Source: Humitalea rosea
GTDB taxonomy: Bacteria > Pseudomonadota > Alphaproteobacteria > Acetobacterales > Acetobacteraceae
Direction: 5' to 3'
Length of the DNA: 64,000 nt
Assembly (NCBI RefSeq): GCF_003253705.1
Contig: NZ_QKYU01000021.1
Span: 31,346 to 95,345, forward strand
In this document: in pieces, positions 1-11,300 of the stretch
Layout of the letters: the number at the start of each line of letters is the position of its first letter
Position numbering within the stretch: position 1 is the first letter of the stretch
Translations under genes and position numbers: made by a program
The notes under the pieces: model-generated
What the model saw: only the letters and a program-made list of their open reading frames with translations
What the model was told of the DNA's origin: nothing
The model's database searches: none

Positions 1-1134
1 TACGTGAACAGCCCGGAGACCTCGCTCTTCTCCAAGCGGCGCAACCTCTATGGCCATGATCGGGCGCGGCACGCGGTGCATGACGGCGCGCGGCTGCTGG
101 TGGCCGAGGGCTACATGGACGTGATCGCGCTGCACCAGGCCGGGTTCGGCGGCGCGGTCGCCCCCTTGGGCACCGCGCTGACCGAGGAGCAGATGGCCGA
201 GCTTTGGCGCATGGCGCCCGAGCCGGTGCTGTGTTTCGACGGCGACAGCGCCGGCCAGAAGGCCGCCTTCCGCGCCGCCGAGGGCGCGCTGCCGGCGCTG
301 ACGCCGGAGCGGTTGCTGCGCTTCGCCAGCCTGCCGCCGGGCGAGGACCCGGATACGCTGATCACCAAATCGGGCCCCGAGGCCTTCCGCCGCATCCTGG
401 ACGCGGCCGAGCCGATCGAGGCGGTGCTGTTTCGCCTGGCGCAGACCGAACACCCGGGCGAGGGCCCGGCCCCGCGCGCCGCGCGCAAGACCCGGCTTGC
501 CGCCATGGCGGCGGCGATCGCGGACAAGAACCTCGCCGATACCATGGGGCGCGAGTTGCTGCACCGCTGGTACGGCCCGCGCCGCGCCGCCCCCGGCCCG
601 CGCGCCCCCTGGAAGGGCCGCGCCCCCGCCGGCCGCGACTGGGGCCTGCCGCCGCGCCCCGAGATCACCGCGGCCGCGGTGCGCAACGAACAGACCCGCT
701 GCCTCATCGCCCTGCTGCTGCATCACCCCAGCCTGCTGCCGGAGGTGGAGGAGGCCCTGGCCCGGCTGGACCTGCCCGAAGGCCCGGCGGCGCGGCTCCG
801 CCCCGTCCTGCTGGCATGGCATGATGACATTCAGATGCTTGACCCGAAGGGCCTGCTCGCCCACTTGGGGAAGTTGGGGTTGGCCGAGGATGCGGCGGCG
901 GTCCTGGTGCGGAACGGTTTGCCGGCGGAAGCCCTGCCGGACGCACAGGACGCCGAAGCCTTGGCGGCCTTCTGGCATTGGCATGGCTTGCTGCAAGGGC
1001 GGGCGGAGATCGAGGCGGCGCTGACAAGCGCCATGGCGGCTTTCGTCGCTTCCTCGACCGCCGCGACCCAGGCGCAGGTCGTGGGGTTGCGCCGGGCGGC
1101 GGAAGCGCTGTTCGGCCAGATTGAAGAGGATTGA
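1..1134 (+). CDS. dnaG: DNA primase, 3' part (gene begins before the window)
   Basis: DnaG makes RNA primers for replication on the DnaB helicase. The frame is open from the first base, so the zinc-finger and N-terminal catalytic parts lie outside. What remains starts in the catalytic core (NSPETSLFSKRRNLYG), then the Toprim signatures EGYMD and DGDSAGQKAA, whose acidic residues bind metal. A Pro/Arg-rich linker follows near residues 190-215 of this fragment, then the helical C-terminal domain that binds DnaB. The gene is followed after about 130 bases by rpoD, the classic dnaG-rpoD macromolecular synthesis arrangement. The identification is firm; only the 5' end is missing. Confidence 0.96.
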   Translation, partial: YVNSPETSLFSKRRNLYGHDRARHAVHDGARLLVAEGYMDVIALHQAGFGGAVAPLGTALTEEQMAELWRMAPEPVLCFDGDSAGQKAAFRAAEGALPALTPERLLRFASLPPGEDPDTLITKSGPEAFRRILDAAEPIEAVLFRLAQTEHPGEGPAPRAARKTRLAAMAAAIADKNLADTMGRELLHRWYGPRRAAPGPRAPWKGRAPAGRDWGLPPRPEITAAAVRNEQTRCLIALLLHHPSLLPEVEEALARLDLPEGPAARLRPVLLAWHDDIQMLDPKGLLAHLGKLGLAEDAAAVLVRNGLPAEALPDAQDAEALAAFWHWHGLLQGRAEIEAALTSAMAAFVASSTAATQAQVVGLRRAAEALFGQIEED

Positions 1135-1137
1135 CGC

Positions 1138-1267
1138 GGCGTGACCTCCCAAGGCTGGGGGTGTCGCGGGCGTCGCCTATATATAGGGGGGTAATGTTTG
1201 CCCCCGATAGATGAAACCGGTGCGCGGGCCAGGTCGGCCCAGCCCCAACAAGACGGAGCGGATCGGC
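1138..1267 (+). promoter_or_regulatory. dnaG-rpoD spacer with a 12-bp AT-core palindrome
   Basis: This 130-base spacer probably holds an rpoD promoter. It contains the perfect palindrome CCTATATATAGG at 1176-1187, an unusually AT-rich patch for this region, about 80 bases before the chosen rpoD start. It could be a -10 region or a protein-binding site; no confident -35 box could be assigned. The ribosome-binding site GGAG at 1255-1258 lies at the 3' end of the spacer. Confidence 0.4.
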
Positions 1268-3196
<1,929 letters not shown>

Positions 3197-3212
3197 CCGA
3201 AGGAACCAGTCC

Positions 3213-3788
3213 GTGAGCGCACGGGTTCACCCGATCGAGGAAGTGCGGGAGGTGACGGTGGACGTCACCTTCCTGCGTATGGACCAGGCCCCGGCAGCCG
3301 GGCCGGAGCCGCTGCCCAAGGGCTGCCAGATGGTGCGGCTGCGGGAATGCGCGGTGCCGTATTACCGCTTCCTCTACGACACGGTGGGCGGGCCGCATCT
3401 GTGGTGGATGCGGCGGATCGCCCATGATGGGGAGATCGCCGCGGCCTTGGCGCATCCCTCGATTTCCGTGCATGTGCTCTATCGCGGCGGGCAGCCGGCG
3501 GGGTTCTACGAGTTGGAACGGCGCTCCGGGCGCAGCACCAACCTCGCCTATTTCGGGCTGATGCCCTTCGCCATCGGGCAGGGGCTGGGCCGCGCCTTCC
3601 TCGGCCATGCCATCGCCACCGCCTGGTCCGAGGGCTGCCAGAGCCTGAGCGTGAACACCTGCACCGCCGACCACCCGCGCGCGCTGCCGGGCTATCTCGC
3701 GGCGGGGTTCGAGACGATCAGGGTGGTGCGGGAGGTTTGGCCGATCCCGACCCGGCTGGGGCTGAAGATCCCGGCGCATCTCGCCTGA
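3213..3788 (+). CDS. GNAT-family N-acetyltransferase
   Basis: Probable acetyl-CoA-dependent N-acetyltransferase of about 191 residues with a GNAT fold. The acetyl-CoA loop is visible as IGQGLGRAFLGHAI (about residues 127-140), a variant of the Q/RxxGxG/A motif, and the fold ends in strands containing NTCTADHPRALPGYLAAGF. The substrate cannot be told. The GTG start sits 16 bases after the rpoD stop, with AAGGAA a few bases upstream. Its 3' end overlaps the convergent transporter gene by 71 bases, so the last 23 or so codons are double-coding. Family certain, role unknown. Confidence 0.85.
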   Translation: MSARVHPIEEVREVTVDVTFLRMDQAPAAGPEPLPKGCQMVRLRECAVPYYRFLYDTVGGPHLWWMRRIAHDGEIAAALAHPSISVHVLYRGGQPAGFYELERRSGRSTNLAYFGLMPFAIGQGLGRAFLGHAIATAWSEGCQSLSVNTCTADHPRALPGYLAAGFETIRVVREVWPIPTRLGLKIPAHLA

Positions 3789-4659
3789 TCCCGGCCCGGA
3801 CCAGCCGCCGCAGCAGCAGCGGCGCGAGGTAGATCGGGAACTGGCACATGGCGAAGTAGAGCCAGGCCGCCCCCGGCAGCGCCCCATCCGTCGCCGCCAG
3901 CATCAGCCCCATGTTGCGCTGCGAGGCCATCAACGCGAGCGATAGCGCCGCCTGCCGGCCCGCGCGGCGGAACAGCAGCGCGGTCGCGCCAAACAGCACG
4001 AGGAAGATCGCCAGCGCCAGCAGCGCCATCCAGGCGACGCCGAGCGGATCGGCCAGGGTCTGCCCCGCCACATCGCCCATCACCGCCGAGACGAAGACCA
4101 GCAGCACCAGGATGTTGAAGCCGTTCACCGCCTCGCGGTGCCGCTCCAGCGCCGGCACCCCCGGCCAGCGGCGCACCGCCAGGGCCAGGGCCAGCGAGCC
4201 CAGCAGCATGGCCGCGAGCTTCAGCCCCATGGCCAGCGGCGAGAGCGGCAGCGCATCGCCGAGGAAGATCCAGGCGAAGAGGGGGGCGGTCAGCGGCACC
4301 AGCATCGTCCCGCCGACCAGGGAGATCAGCACCAGCGTCGCATCCAGCCCCATCAGCGCCGCCAGCGCCGGGGCCGCCATCATCGGCGAGGCGATGCCAT
4401 GCAGCATCAGCCCGAGTGCCAGCCCAGGCGGCGCCCCCATCAGCGCCAGCCCCACGCCATAGAGCAGCGGCACCGCGATGGTGGTCCAGCCGATCGCCGC
4501 CAGCACCAGCCCCGGCCGCCGCAGATGCCCCCGCAGCGCGACGAGATCGACCCGGGCGAAGGAGACCACCAGCAGCAGGAACACCGCCTCGGTCACATAG
4601 GGCCGCAGCACGGCGCCGAGCGGGGGCAGGCCGATGCCCACGACCAGCAGCGCCGCCAC
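3718..4659 (-). CDS. BASS-family (bile acid:sodium symporter-like) membrane transporter
   Basis: Integral membrane protein of about 313 residues with roughly nine hydrophobic segments and the family pattern of GxxLPLTAP-like helix breaks (GGTMLVPLTAPLFAW) and a late ALMASQRNMGLM segment. BASS proteins usually use Na+ to import organic anions; the substrate is unknown. The annotated start is GTG 4659, but the same frame runs upstream through plausible coding sequence (TSPYRLLAWIGRQGARA) to a CTG at 4716 that overlaps the upstream TauE-type gene's stop, so a rare CTG start coupled to that gene is possible. The C-terminal tail (APAGSGSAKPPAPP) is antisense to the GNAT gene and does not look family-like. 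Confidence 0.75.
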   Translation of the reverse strand: MAALLVVGIGLPPLGAVLRPYVTEAVFLLLVVSFARVDLVALRGHLRRPGLVLAAIGWTTIAVPLLYGVGLALMGAPPGLALGLMLHGIASPMMAAPALAALMGLDATLVLISLVGGTMLVPLTAPLFAWIFLGDALPLSPLAMGLKLAAMLLGSLALALAVRRWPGVPALERHREAVNGFNILVLLVFVSAVMGDVAGQTLADPLGVAWMALLALAIFLVLFGATALLFRRAGRQAALSLALMASQRNMGLMLAATDGALPGAAWLYFAMCQFPIYLAPLLLRRLVRAGIRRDAPGSSAPAGSGSAKPPAPP

Positions 4660-4712
4660 CGCGCGCGCGCCCTGCCGTCCGATCCAGGCCAGCAGGCGAT
4701 AGGGTGATGTGG

Positions 4713-5447
4713 TCAGGACAGTCCCCGCCAGGCGATCTCCGCCCCCAATGCCAGCAACCCGAGGAAGAAGCAGCGCCGGAAGGTCTCGGGCGAGACCCGC
4801 GCCCGCAGCCAGCCGCCGAGCGCCATCCCCGCCAGCGCCGGGGCCAGCGCCAACAGCGAGCCCCCGAGCGCCGCCACCGGCAGCGCCCCATGCGCGGCAA
4901 GGCCCGCCGCCAGCGCCAGGGTCGAGACGGTGAAGGACAGCCCCAGCGCCTGCACCAACTCGTCGCGGGACAGCCCGAGGGCGGCGAGATAGGGCACCGC
5001 CGGCAGCACGAAGACGCCCGTCGCCCCGGTGACGAGGCCGGTCGCGATGCCTACCACCGGCCCGGCCCAGGGCTCGGCCCGCGCCGGCACATGCAGCCGC
5101 AGCCGCGACAGCCCGACCGCCGCATAGGCGATCAGCGCCAGCCCCAGGGCCGCGACCGGCAGGCGGGAGGCGCTGCCCGCGATCAGCCCCGCGCCCGCGA
5201 GCGTGCCGATCAGTATGCCCGCCATCATCGGCCCAAGCCGCCGCGGCAGCCGCCCCAGCCCCGGCCCCGCCAGCAATTGCCAGATGTTCGTGACCAGCGA
5301 GGGCACCACCAGCAAGGCGGCCGCCTCCACCGGCAACATCACCAGCCCGAGCAGCCCCATGGCGATGGTGGGCAGGCCGAGGCCGATCACCCCCTTCACC
5401 ACGCCGGCGAGGAGGAAGGTCGCGCCGATGAAAATCAGGTCAGCCAT
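4713..5447 (-). CDS. TauE/SafE-family sulfite/organosulfonate exporter-like permease
   Basis: About 244 residues, seven to eight hydrophobic segments. The N-terminal segment (FLLAGVVKGVIGLGLPTIAMG, near residues 8-28) is the family hallmark and is repeated in diverged form in the second half (GIATGLVTGATGVFVLPAVP), matching the internal duplication of TauE/SafE proteins. The family moves sulfite, sulfoacetate or other anions across the inner membrane. Start ATG 5447 (MADLIFIGATF) was chosen; the open frame continues upstream but there it is only the shadow of the toxin gene. It is followed by the BASS-type gene with touching ends, so the two are likely co-transcribed. Confidence 0.85.
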   Translation of the reverse strand: MADLIFIGATFLLAGVVKGVIGLGLPTIAMGLLGLVMLPVEAAALLVVPSLVTNIWQLLAGPGLGRLPRRLGPMMAGILIGTLAGAGLIAGSASRLPVAALGLALIAYAAVGLSRLRLHVPARAEPWAGPVVGIATGLVTGATGVFVLPAVPYLAALGLSRDELVQALGLSFTVSTLALAAGLAAHGALPVAALGGSLLALAPALAGMALGGWLRARVSPETFRRCFFLGLLALGAEIAWRGLS

Positions 5448-5475
5448 TGCCGCCCTCTCGACCGTGCCAGGGACA

Positions 5476-5730
5476 TCACCTCTGGACCCCATCGGGCCGA
5501 CGCTGGCGCCCGTGCAGCACGCGCAGGAGTTCGACGGCATCGCCCCGCACGCGGTAGGGCACGATGTAGGGCGTCCGAGGGACGACCAATTCCCGCGTCC
5601 CGCTGCGCCGGCCCGGTCGGCCTGTTCCCGGAAATTCCGTGAGGGCGGCGACAGCGGAGAGGACAAGCTGCATCTGTTCGCTCGCCGCGCCCAGGTCGCG
5701 GATGGCCGGTTCGGTCCAGATTATCCGCAT
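5476..5730 (-). CDS. ParE/RelE-type toxin of a toxin-antitoxin pair
   Basis: Small basic protein of 84 residues. It starts MRIIWTEPAIRDL and ends with VELLRVLHGRQRRP, the conserved C-terminal strand of the RelE/ParE superfamily. Members either poison gyrase (ParE) or cut ribosome-bound mRNA (RelE); the sequence alone does not say which. The start overlaps the antitoxin's 3' end by 10 bases, the usual translational coupling of such pairs, with the antitoxin first. Confidence 0.85.
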   Translation of the reverse strand: MRIIWTEPAIRDLGAASEQMQLVLSAVAALTEFPGTGRPGRRSGTRELVVPRTPYIVPYRVRGDAVELLRVLHGRQRRPDGVQR

Positions 5731-6011
5731 TTGGGGGCCGGGCGTTCGGCGGGGCTACCCCACGACCGAACCCAAGCCTCTACATCCTCATGCGAAGCAA
5801 CCCGGCCATCCTCCGCCGCCTTGATCCCTTCGTCGATGGCCGCGAGATGCCACGTCTGCAGCGCGACATAGTCCTCGACCGCCTGCTCGATGATCCAGGA
5901 TTTTGGACGATCCAGGGCGGCGGCGAGGGCGCCGACCTGTTCGTTCAGTGTCGGCGTCAGGCGAACGCTGACCGGCTGGCCCTTGCTCATTTTGGTGTCT
6001 GTCACAGCCAT
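5721..6011 (-). CDS. CopG/ribbon-helix-helix antitoxin
   Basis: About 96 residues. The N-terminus PVSVRLTPTLNEQVGALA followed by RPKSWIIEQAVEDYV is a ribbon-helix-helix DNA-binding fold; the rest is the flexible toxin-neutralising tail. It would bind its own promoter and block the adjacent ParE/RelE toxin. ATG 6011 (MAVTDTK) is preferred; the GTG at 6026 lies inside the repeated operator-like sequence, and ATG 5990 is a further candidate. Promoter and repeats lie directly upstream. Confidence 0.85.
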   Translation of the reverse strand: MAVTDTKMSKGQPVSVRLTPTLNEQVGALAAALDRPKSWIIEQAVEDYVALQTWHLAAIDEGIKAAEDGRVASHEDVEAWVRSWGSPAERPAPKCG

Positions 6012-6022
6012 TCGCTTATCAT

Positions 6023-6046
6023 GCACTACGCCGCACTACAGTGTAA
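6023..6046 (-). promoter_or_regulatory. Operator-like repeats upstream of the toxin-antitoxin pair
   Basis: The plus strand has GCACTAC at 6023-6029 and again at 6033-6039, exactly 10 bases apart, so both face the same side of the helix. The second copy is also part of an imperfect inverted repeat CACT-AC-AGTG (6035-6044). Ribbon-helix-helix antitoxins bind such phased repeats over their own promoter. Function is inferred from position. Confidence 0.5.
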
Positions 6047-6056
6047 ACGAGATCGA

Positions 6057-6080
6057 GGGGTGCTTGTCGCCAAGCACCCC
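6057..6080 (-). terminator. Hairpin terminator after hppA
   Basis: Perfect 10-bp stem GGGGTGCTTG / CAAGCACCCC (6057-6066 and 6071-6080) with a four-base loop, 11 bases after the hppA stop on the minus strand. There is no T-run, so it may act as a Rho-assisted or processing hairpin. It separates hppA from the toxin-antitoxin operon on the same strand. Confidence 0.6.
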
Positions 6081-6090
6081 CGCCCCGCCG

Positions 6091-8220
6091 CTACTGATGC
6101 GCCAGCACCGCCAGCAGCAGCAGCGCCACGATGTTGGTGATCTTGATCATCGGGTTCACCGCCGGGCCGGAGGTGTCCTTGTAGGGATCGCCCACGGTGT
6201 CGCCGGTGACGGCGGCCTTATGGGCATCGCTGCCCTTGCCGCCATAATGGCCTTCCTCGATGTATTTCTTGGCATTGTCCCAGGCACCGCCGCCCGTGGT
6301 CATCGAGACCGCGACGAAGAAGCCGGTGACGATCACGCCCAGCAGCATCGCCCCCAGCGCGGAGAAGGCCGCGGCCTTGCCCCCCACCGCCAGGATCACC
6401 CCGTAGCAGACGATGGGCGACAGCACCGGCAGCAGCGACGGGATGATCATTTCCCGGATCGCGCTCTTGGTCAGCATGTCCACCGCCCGGCCGTAGTCGG
6501 GCCGGACCTCGCCGGTCATGATGCCGGGGTTCTCGCGGAACTGGCGGCGGACTTCCTCCACCACGCTCATCGCCGCGCGCCCGACCGCCGTCATCGCGAT
6601 GCCGCCGAACAGATACGGCAGCATGCCGCCGAACAGCAGCCCGACCACGACATAGGGATCGGAGAGCGAGAAGGTCAGCGGCGGGATCCCCGCGAAATAC
6701 GGGTACTGCGCCGAATTGGCGATGAAGTAGTTCAGGTCCTGGGTATAGGCCGCGAAGAGCACCACCGCGCCGAGCGCCGCCGAGCCGATCGCATAGCCCT
6801 TGGTCACCGCCTTGGTGGTGTTGCCGACCGCATCCAGCGCATCCGTGGTGTGGCGGATTTCCGGCGGCAGCCCAGCCATTTCGGCGATGCCGCCGGCATT
6901 GTCGGTGACCGGCCCGAAGGCATCGAGCGCCACGATCATGCCCGCGACCCCCAGCATCGTCGTGGTCGCGATGGCGATGCCATAGAGACCGGCGATGTTG
7001 AAGCTGAACAGGATGCCCGCGATGATGATCAGCGCGGGGATCGCGGTCGCCTCCATGCTGATGGCCAGGCCCCGGATGACATTGGTGCCATGCCCGGTCT
7101 GGCTGCTTTCGGCGATCGCCCGCACCGGCTTGTACTGCGTGCCGGTATAGTATTCGGTGATCACCACGAGGCAGGCCGTCACCGCGATGCCGACGACGCC
7201 GCAGAGCCAGAGCCCGAGCGGCGTGAAGCTCACCCCCTGGGCCGTGATGATGTTGGTGAAGCCGCCGAAGATGATCGCGGTCAGCGGCAGGGTCGCCACC
7301 AGCGACAGCACCGCCGTCACGATCAGCCCGCGATAGAGCGCCGACATGATGTGCTGGCTGGCCGGCAGCTTCACGAAATAGGTGCCGGCGATCGAGGTCA
7401 CGACGCAGACGCCGCCCACCGCCATCGGATAGAGCATGCCCGCAAGCCGCTGCCCCGGATCGACGAAGGCGATGGCCGCCAGCACCATGGTCGCGACCAG
7501 GGTGACCGCATAGGTCTCGAACAGATCCGCCGCCATGCCGGCGCAATCGCCGACATTGTCGCCCACATTGTCGGCGATGGTGGCGGGGTTGCGGGGGTCG
7601 TCCTCGGGGATGCCGGCCTCGACCTTGCCGACCATGTCGCCGCCGACGTCAGCGCCCTTGGTGAAGATGCCGCCGCCGAGCCGCGCGAAGATCGAGATCA
7701 GCGAGGCGCCGAAGCCGAGGGCCACCAGCGCATCGATGACGACGCGCGAATTCGGCGCATGGCCGCCGAGCACGACCAGGATGAAGAAGTAGCTGGTGAC
7801 CCCGAGCAGCGCCAGGCCCGCGACCAGCATGCCGGTGATGGCGCCCGACTTGAACGCCACATCCAGCCCCGCCGCCAGCGAGGTGGCCGAGGCCTGGGCG
7901 GTGCGGACATTGGCCCGCACGCTCACGTTCATCCCGATGAACCCCGCCGCCGCCGAGAGCAGCGCCCCCAGCAGGAAGCCGATCGCGACGGTGATGCCGA
8001 GCAGCCAGACCACGATGACGAACAGCACGGCGCCGACGATGGCGATCGTCGTGTATTGCCGCTTCAGATAGGCCTGGGCCCCTTCCTGGATCGCCTGGGC
8101 GATCTCCTGCATCCGGGCCGAGCCCGCATCGCGGGCCAGCACGTCCTTCGCCGTAACAACGCTGTAGGCGATGGCTGCGCCCCCCAGCAGAATGACCAGC
8201 AGCAATGAAATCGTCAGCAA
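6091..8220 (-). CDS. hppA: Membrane-bound proton-translocating pyrophosphatase, K+-independent type
   Basis: Hydrolyses pyrophosphate and pumps H+ across the membrane. About 709 residues with some 16 membrane segments. The substrate site is seen in [39 protein letters not shown] and the C-terminal [18 protein letters not shown]. The stretch [16 protein letters not shown] carries Lys where K+-dependent enzymes have Ala, the known marker of K+-independent H+ pumps. The chosen start is TTG 8220: a purine-rich AAGGGGGA lies 7-8 bases upstream, while the earlier TTG at 8241 would lie before it. A soluble pyrophosphatase is encoded at 43.2 kb as well. Confidence 0.95.
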   Translation of the reverse strand: MLTISLLLVILLGGAAIAYSVVTAKDVLARDAGSARMQEIAQAIQEGAQAYLKRQYTTIAIVGAVLFVIVVWLLGITVAIGFLLGALLSAAAGFIGMNVSVRANVRTAQASATSLAAGLDVAFKSGAITGMLVAGLALLGVTSYFFILVVLGGHAPNSRVVIDALVALGFGASLISIFARLGGGIFTKGADVGGDMVGKVEAGIPEDDPRNPATIADNVGDNVGDCAGMAADLFETYAVTLVATMVLAAIAFVDPGQRLAGMLYPMAVGGVCVVTSIAGTYFVKLPASQHIMSALYRGLIVTAVLSLVATLPLTAIIFGGFTNIITAQGVSFTPLGLWLCGVVGIAVTACLVVITEYYTGTQYKPVRAIAESSQTGHGTNVIRGLAISMEATAIPALIIIAGILFSFNIAGLYGIAIATTTMLGVAGMIVALDAFGPVTDNAGGIAEMAGLPPEIRHTTDALDAVGNTTKAVTKGYAIGSAALGAVVLFAAYTQDLNYFIANSAQYPYFAGIPPLTFSLSDPYVVVGLLFGGMLPYLFGGIAMTAVGRAAMSVVEEVRRQFRENPGIMTGEVRPDYGRAVDMLTKSAIREMIIPSLLPVLSPIVCYGVILAVGGKAAAFSALGAMLLGVIVTGFFVAVSMTTGGGAWDNAKKYIEEGHYGGKGSDAHKAAVTGDTVGDPYKDTSGPAVNPMIKITNIVALLLLAVLAHQ

Positions 8221-8262
8221 GTCGGAGTCCCCCTTTTCCAATCGTTCTTAGCGCGACAGGTG

Positions 8263-8279
8263 CCGGCGCTATGCGCCGG
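8263..8279 (-). terminator. Hairpin between tamB and hppA
   Basis: Perfect inverted repeat CCGGCGC-TAT-GCGCCGG in the 104-base gap between the tamB stop and the hppA start. No T-run follows. Likely ends the tamA-tamB transcript. Confidence 0.5.
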
Positions 8280-8324
8280 TTGGGGGAAGGCTGGCAGGAC
8301 GGCGAGCGGCCTGCAAGGCGGCTG

Positions 8325-11300
8325 TCAATACTCGAATTCGTAGCCGAGCCCGACCCGTTCGCCGGCCTCCCCGCGCGAGGTCTCGGCCTCCAGCCGCAGC
8401 CGGGGCGTCAGCTCCCATTGCGCCGAGACGCCGGGGGCGGCGCCGGTGGTGCCGGGGCGGATGCCGAGGTAGAGGCCCGGCGCCAGATAGCGCCCGGCCT
8501 CGACGCCGGTATTGCCGTTCTCCCCGGTCGCGACCCCGAGCCGGTCGAGCCCCAGCGAACGGCCAAGGCGGGAGAGCGCGCCGCCGGTGCCCTCGCCGCC
8601 GGTGCCGGAGAGCCGGGCCAGCGCCTCCACCGCCTGCACCGCCTCGATGCCCGACAGCTTCTGCCCGCTGCGACCGAACAGCAGCTGCGCCATGGCTTCC
8701 TCCGGCGGCAGTTCGGGGGCGGAGGTGATGCGGATGTCGGGTTTGTTGGCCGGGCCGGTCACCTCGATGGTCACGCGGTAGCTGCCGGCGTCCGAGGTCG
8801 CCGAGAGGTTCAACGTGGGGATCAGCTCCCCGGCGAAGCGCATGGTGCCGCGCTGGAAGGTGAGCCTCCGCGTCGGCAGTTCCAGCGAGCCACGCCGCAG
8901 GGTCAGCTCGCCTTGCGAATCCGGCGCGGTCAGCGTGCCGCCCACGGCCAGGCTGCCGCCCAGCTCCGCATCCACGCCACGCCCCTGCACCAGCACCCGC
9001 GGGGCGTTGATCTGCAAGGCCAGGACCCAGGCGGGGCCGGAGCCCCCGGGCGGGGCCAGGGGCCGGCGCACCAGCGGTGCGGCGCCGCTGGGCCTGGTGC
9101 CGCGCGACTCGACGCCCGCGAGCAGCGGCACCGAGCCGGAGAGGGTTTCCGGCACCCGCAGATCGGCCCGCGGCACGTCGATGCGCCCGGCCAGCCGTGC
9201 GGCGCCCAGCAGCGGCCCGACCAAGGTGAGGTCGGCATTGAAGCTCGCGCTGCCGAAGCCGCCGGCCAGCGGCCGGGCATTGCGCGCGGTCAGGCGCAGA
9301 TCGGCGGGGATGCCCTCGGCCAAGGGGTCAAGGCTGCCCGTGATGCCCAGCGTGCCGCCACCGGCGGTGCGCCCGGCGAGGCTTTCGATCCGCAGCCGGT
9401 CATTGGCGAAGCCGAGCCGCCCGGTGAGGTCGGTGACCGCGCCGCCAAGTGCGGCATTGCGCCAACTGCCGCCCGAGAGCGTGGCCCCCCCCTCCGGCCG
9501 TGGCGCGCCCAGGGTGCCGCCGATGCGGACATCGAGCGCGACCTGCCCGGCGACCCGATCCGCCCCCCCGTTCAGGAAGGGCGCCAAAGCGCGGTTGAGG
9601 TCGAAATTGCCCCGCAGCGCCGCCTGCATCGCCGAGGAGTCCGACCAGCCCGCGAGGCTCGCGGTGCCAGTGACCCGCCCGGTCTGCCCCGCCTCGGCCG
9701 AGAGGCTGACGCGGCCGCCGGCGGCCGAGGCCTCGCCCTCCGCCTGCGCCGAGACCGGCGGCAGGCCGGAGACGCCGGGGCTGCCGAGCCCGGTCGCATT
9801 GAGGCGGAAGCGGGCGCGCTCGGCCTTCTCGATGGTGACGGTGCCATCCACCCGGCCGGTCACCGGGCCGGCCAGATCCAGCGGCACCGCATGCAGCGCG
9901 ACCTCGACGCGGTTCATGATCGCACCCGAGGCCTCGATCCGGCCGGAGCCGATGCCCAGTGCCAGACCCTCCAGCACCGGCCCCGCCTCGGCATTGCGCA
10001 GCCGGGCCGGGCGCAGCAGCCGCAACAACTGGCCGGGGCCGCGGAACACATCAAGCGCGGCGAGGTCCAGCGCCTGTTCGGCCGGATGCGCGGTGCCGCG
10101 CAGGGTGGCGCGGACGCCGGAGGCGGCGGCATTGGCCTCGATCGCCAGCGCCTCCAGCCCGCCTTCCGCCGTGACGCGCGCGGTGGTGCCGTCGGGGCGG
10201 CTCGCATCGATCCGGACCTTCACCCGCTGCACATCCGCAGGGGTGGTCGCCTCCACCGTGGCTTCGATGCGTCCGGGCGTGCCGGGCAGCAGAACGGCGA
10301 GGTCGGGGACCAGCAAATGCGCGCCGCCGGTGGCGAGCCGCCTGGCCGGATCGACCAGCCCGCTGGCCTCCAGCCTGGCGGTGCCGAGGCTGACCTCGGC
10401 CGCATGCAGCCGGATCAGCGCGCCCTCGGGGCTGGCGCGCAGGGTCAGCGCCAGCGGCAGGTCGCGGTAGCGGCCGCTGCCCTCGGCGGTGGCTTCGACC
10501 GGCAGCCCGGCGGCGAGGCGGATGGTGGCGGTCAGGCGCGGCGCCTCGACGCCCGCGAGCCCGGCTTCGACGCCCTCCGCGAGCAGGGTCACGCGGCCAT
10601 CGGTGATCCCGCCGTCCAGGGTCGCCTCGACATGGGCGGGGCCGGCGAGGCCGAGCGGGGCCAGGTCGCGCAGGTCCAGCACCACCTTGGCGGTCTGCGG
10701 CATGCCGGCGGGGGTCAGGGTCGCCTCCGCCTGGGCCGCGAGCTTGTCGGCATCGAGGGTCGCGGTCACCGCCTCGCCAGTCTCGGCCAGGGTGCCGGCC
10801 AGGGTGCCGGTGACCGTGTTGCCGAGCAGCGCATCGGCCTGGGCGACGCCGCTGCGGGGTTCGGTCACGCGGAAACGCGCATCCAGCCGAGGGGCGGCGA
10901 GGCTGCCGAGGATGCGGCCCTCGGCCCCGGCCTCGGCGAAGCCGGTGCCGGGCGGCAGCAGGGCGCGGGCCGGGGGCGCGGCAGCGGCCCGGAACGCCAG
11001 CGCCAGCGCGCCGTCGCCGGCGATATCGCCCGAGAGGTCCAGGGTGCCGGCCGGCACCGCGGCCTTCACCCCGGTCAAGGTGATCGCGCCATCCGCGGCC
11101 AGGGCCAGCCTGCCGGACAGGTCGAGCTGTTCCGCCGCCGGGGGCAGCAGCCCGGGGCCGCGCGCCGCCGCGGTCAGGTCGAGCTGCGCGCCGCCTGCGG
11201 CATCCAGCCCGACGGTGCCGCTGGCGGTCAGGCTCACATCGGCGCCGAGCCCCGCGCTCAACCGGAAGGGGGCGGCGGCGACCGGCCCGTCGAGGCTGAG

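Noticed and set aside
1211..1267. Earlier ATG for rpoD
   Set aside because: No ribosome-binding site and no family similarity before residue 20; ATG 1268 has GGAG 9 bases upstream.
8221..8241. TTG at 8241 as hppA start
   Set aside because: The purine-rich ribosome-binding site would then lie inside the gene; TTG 8220 is correctly spaced.
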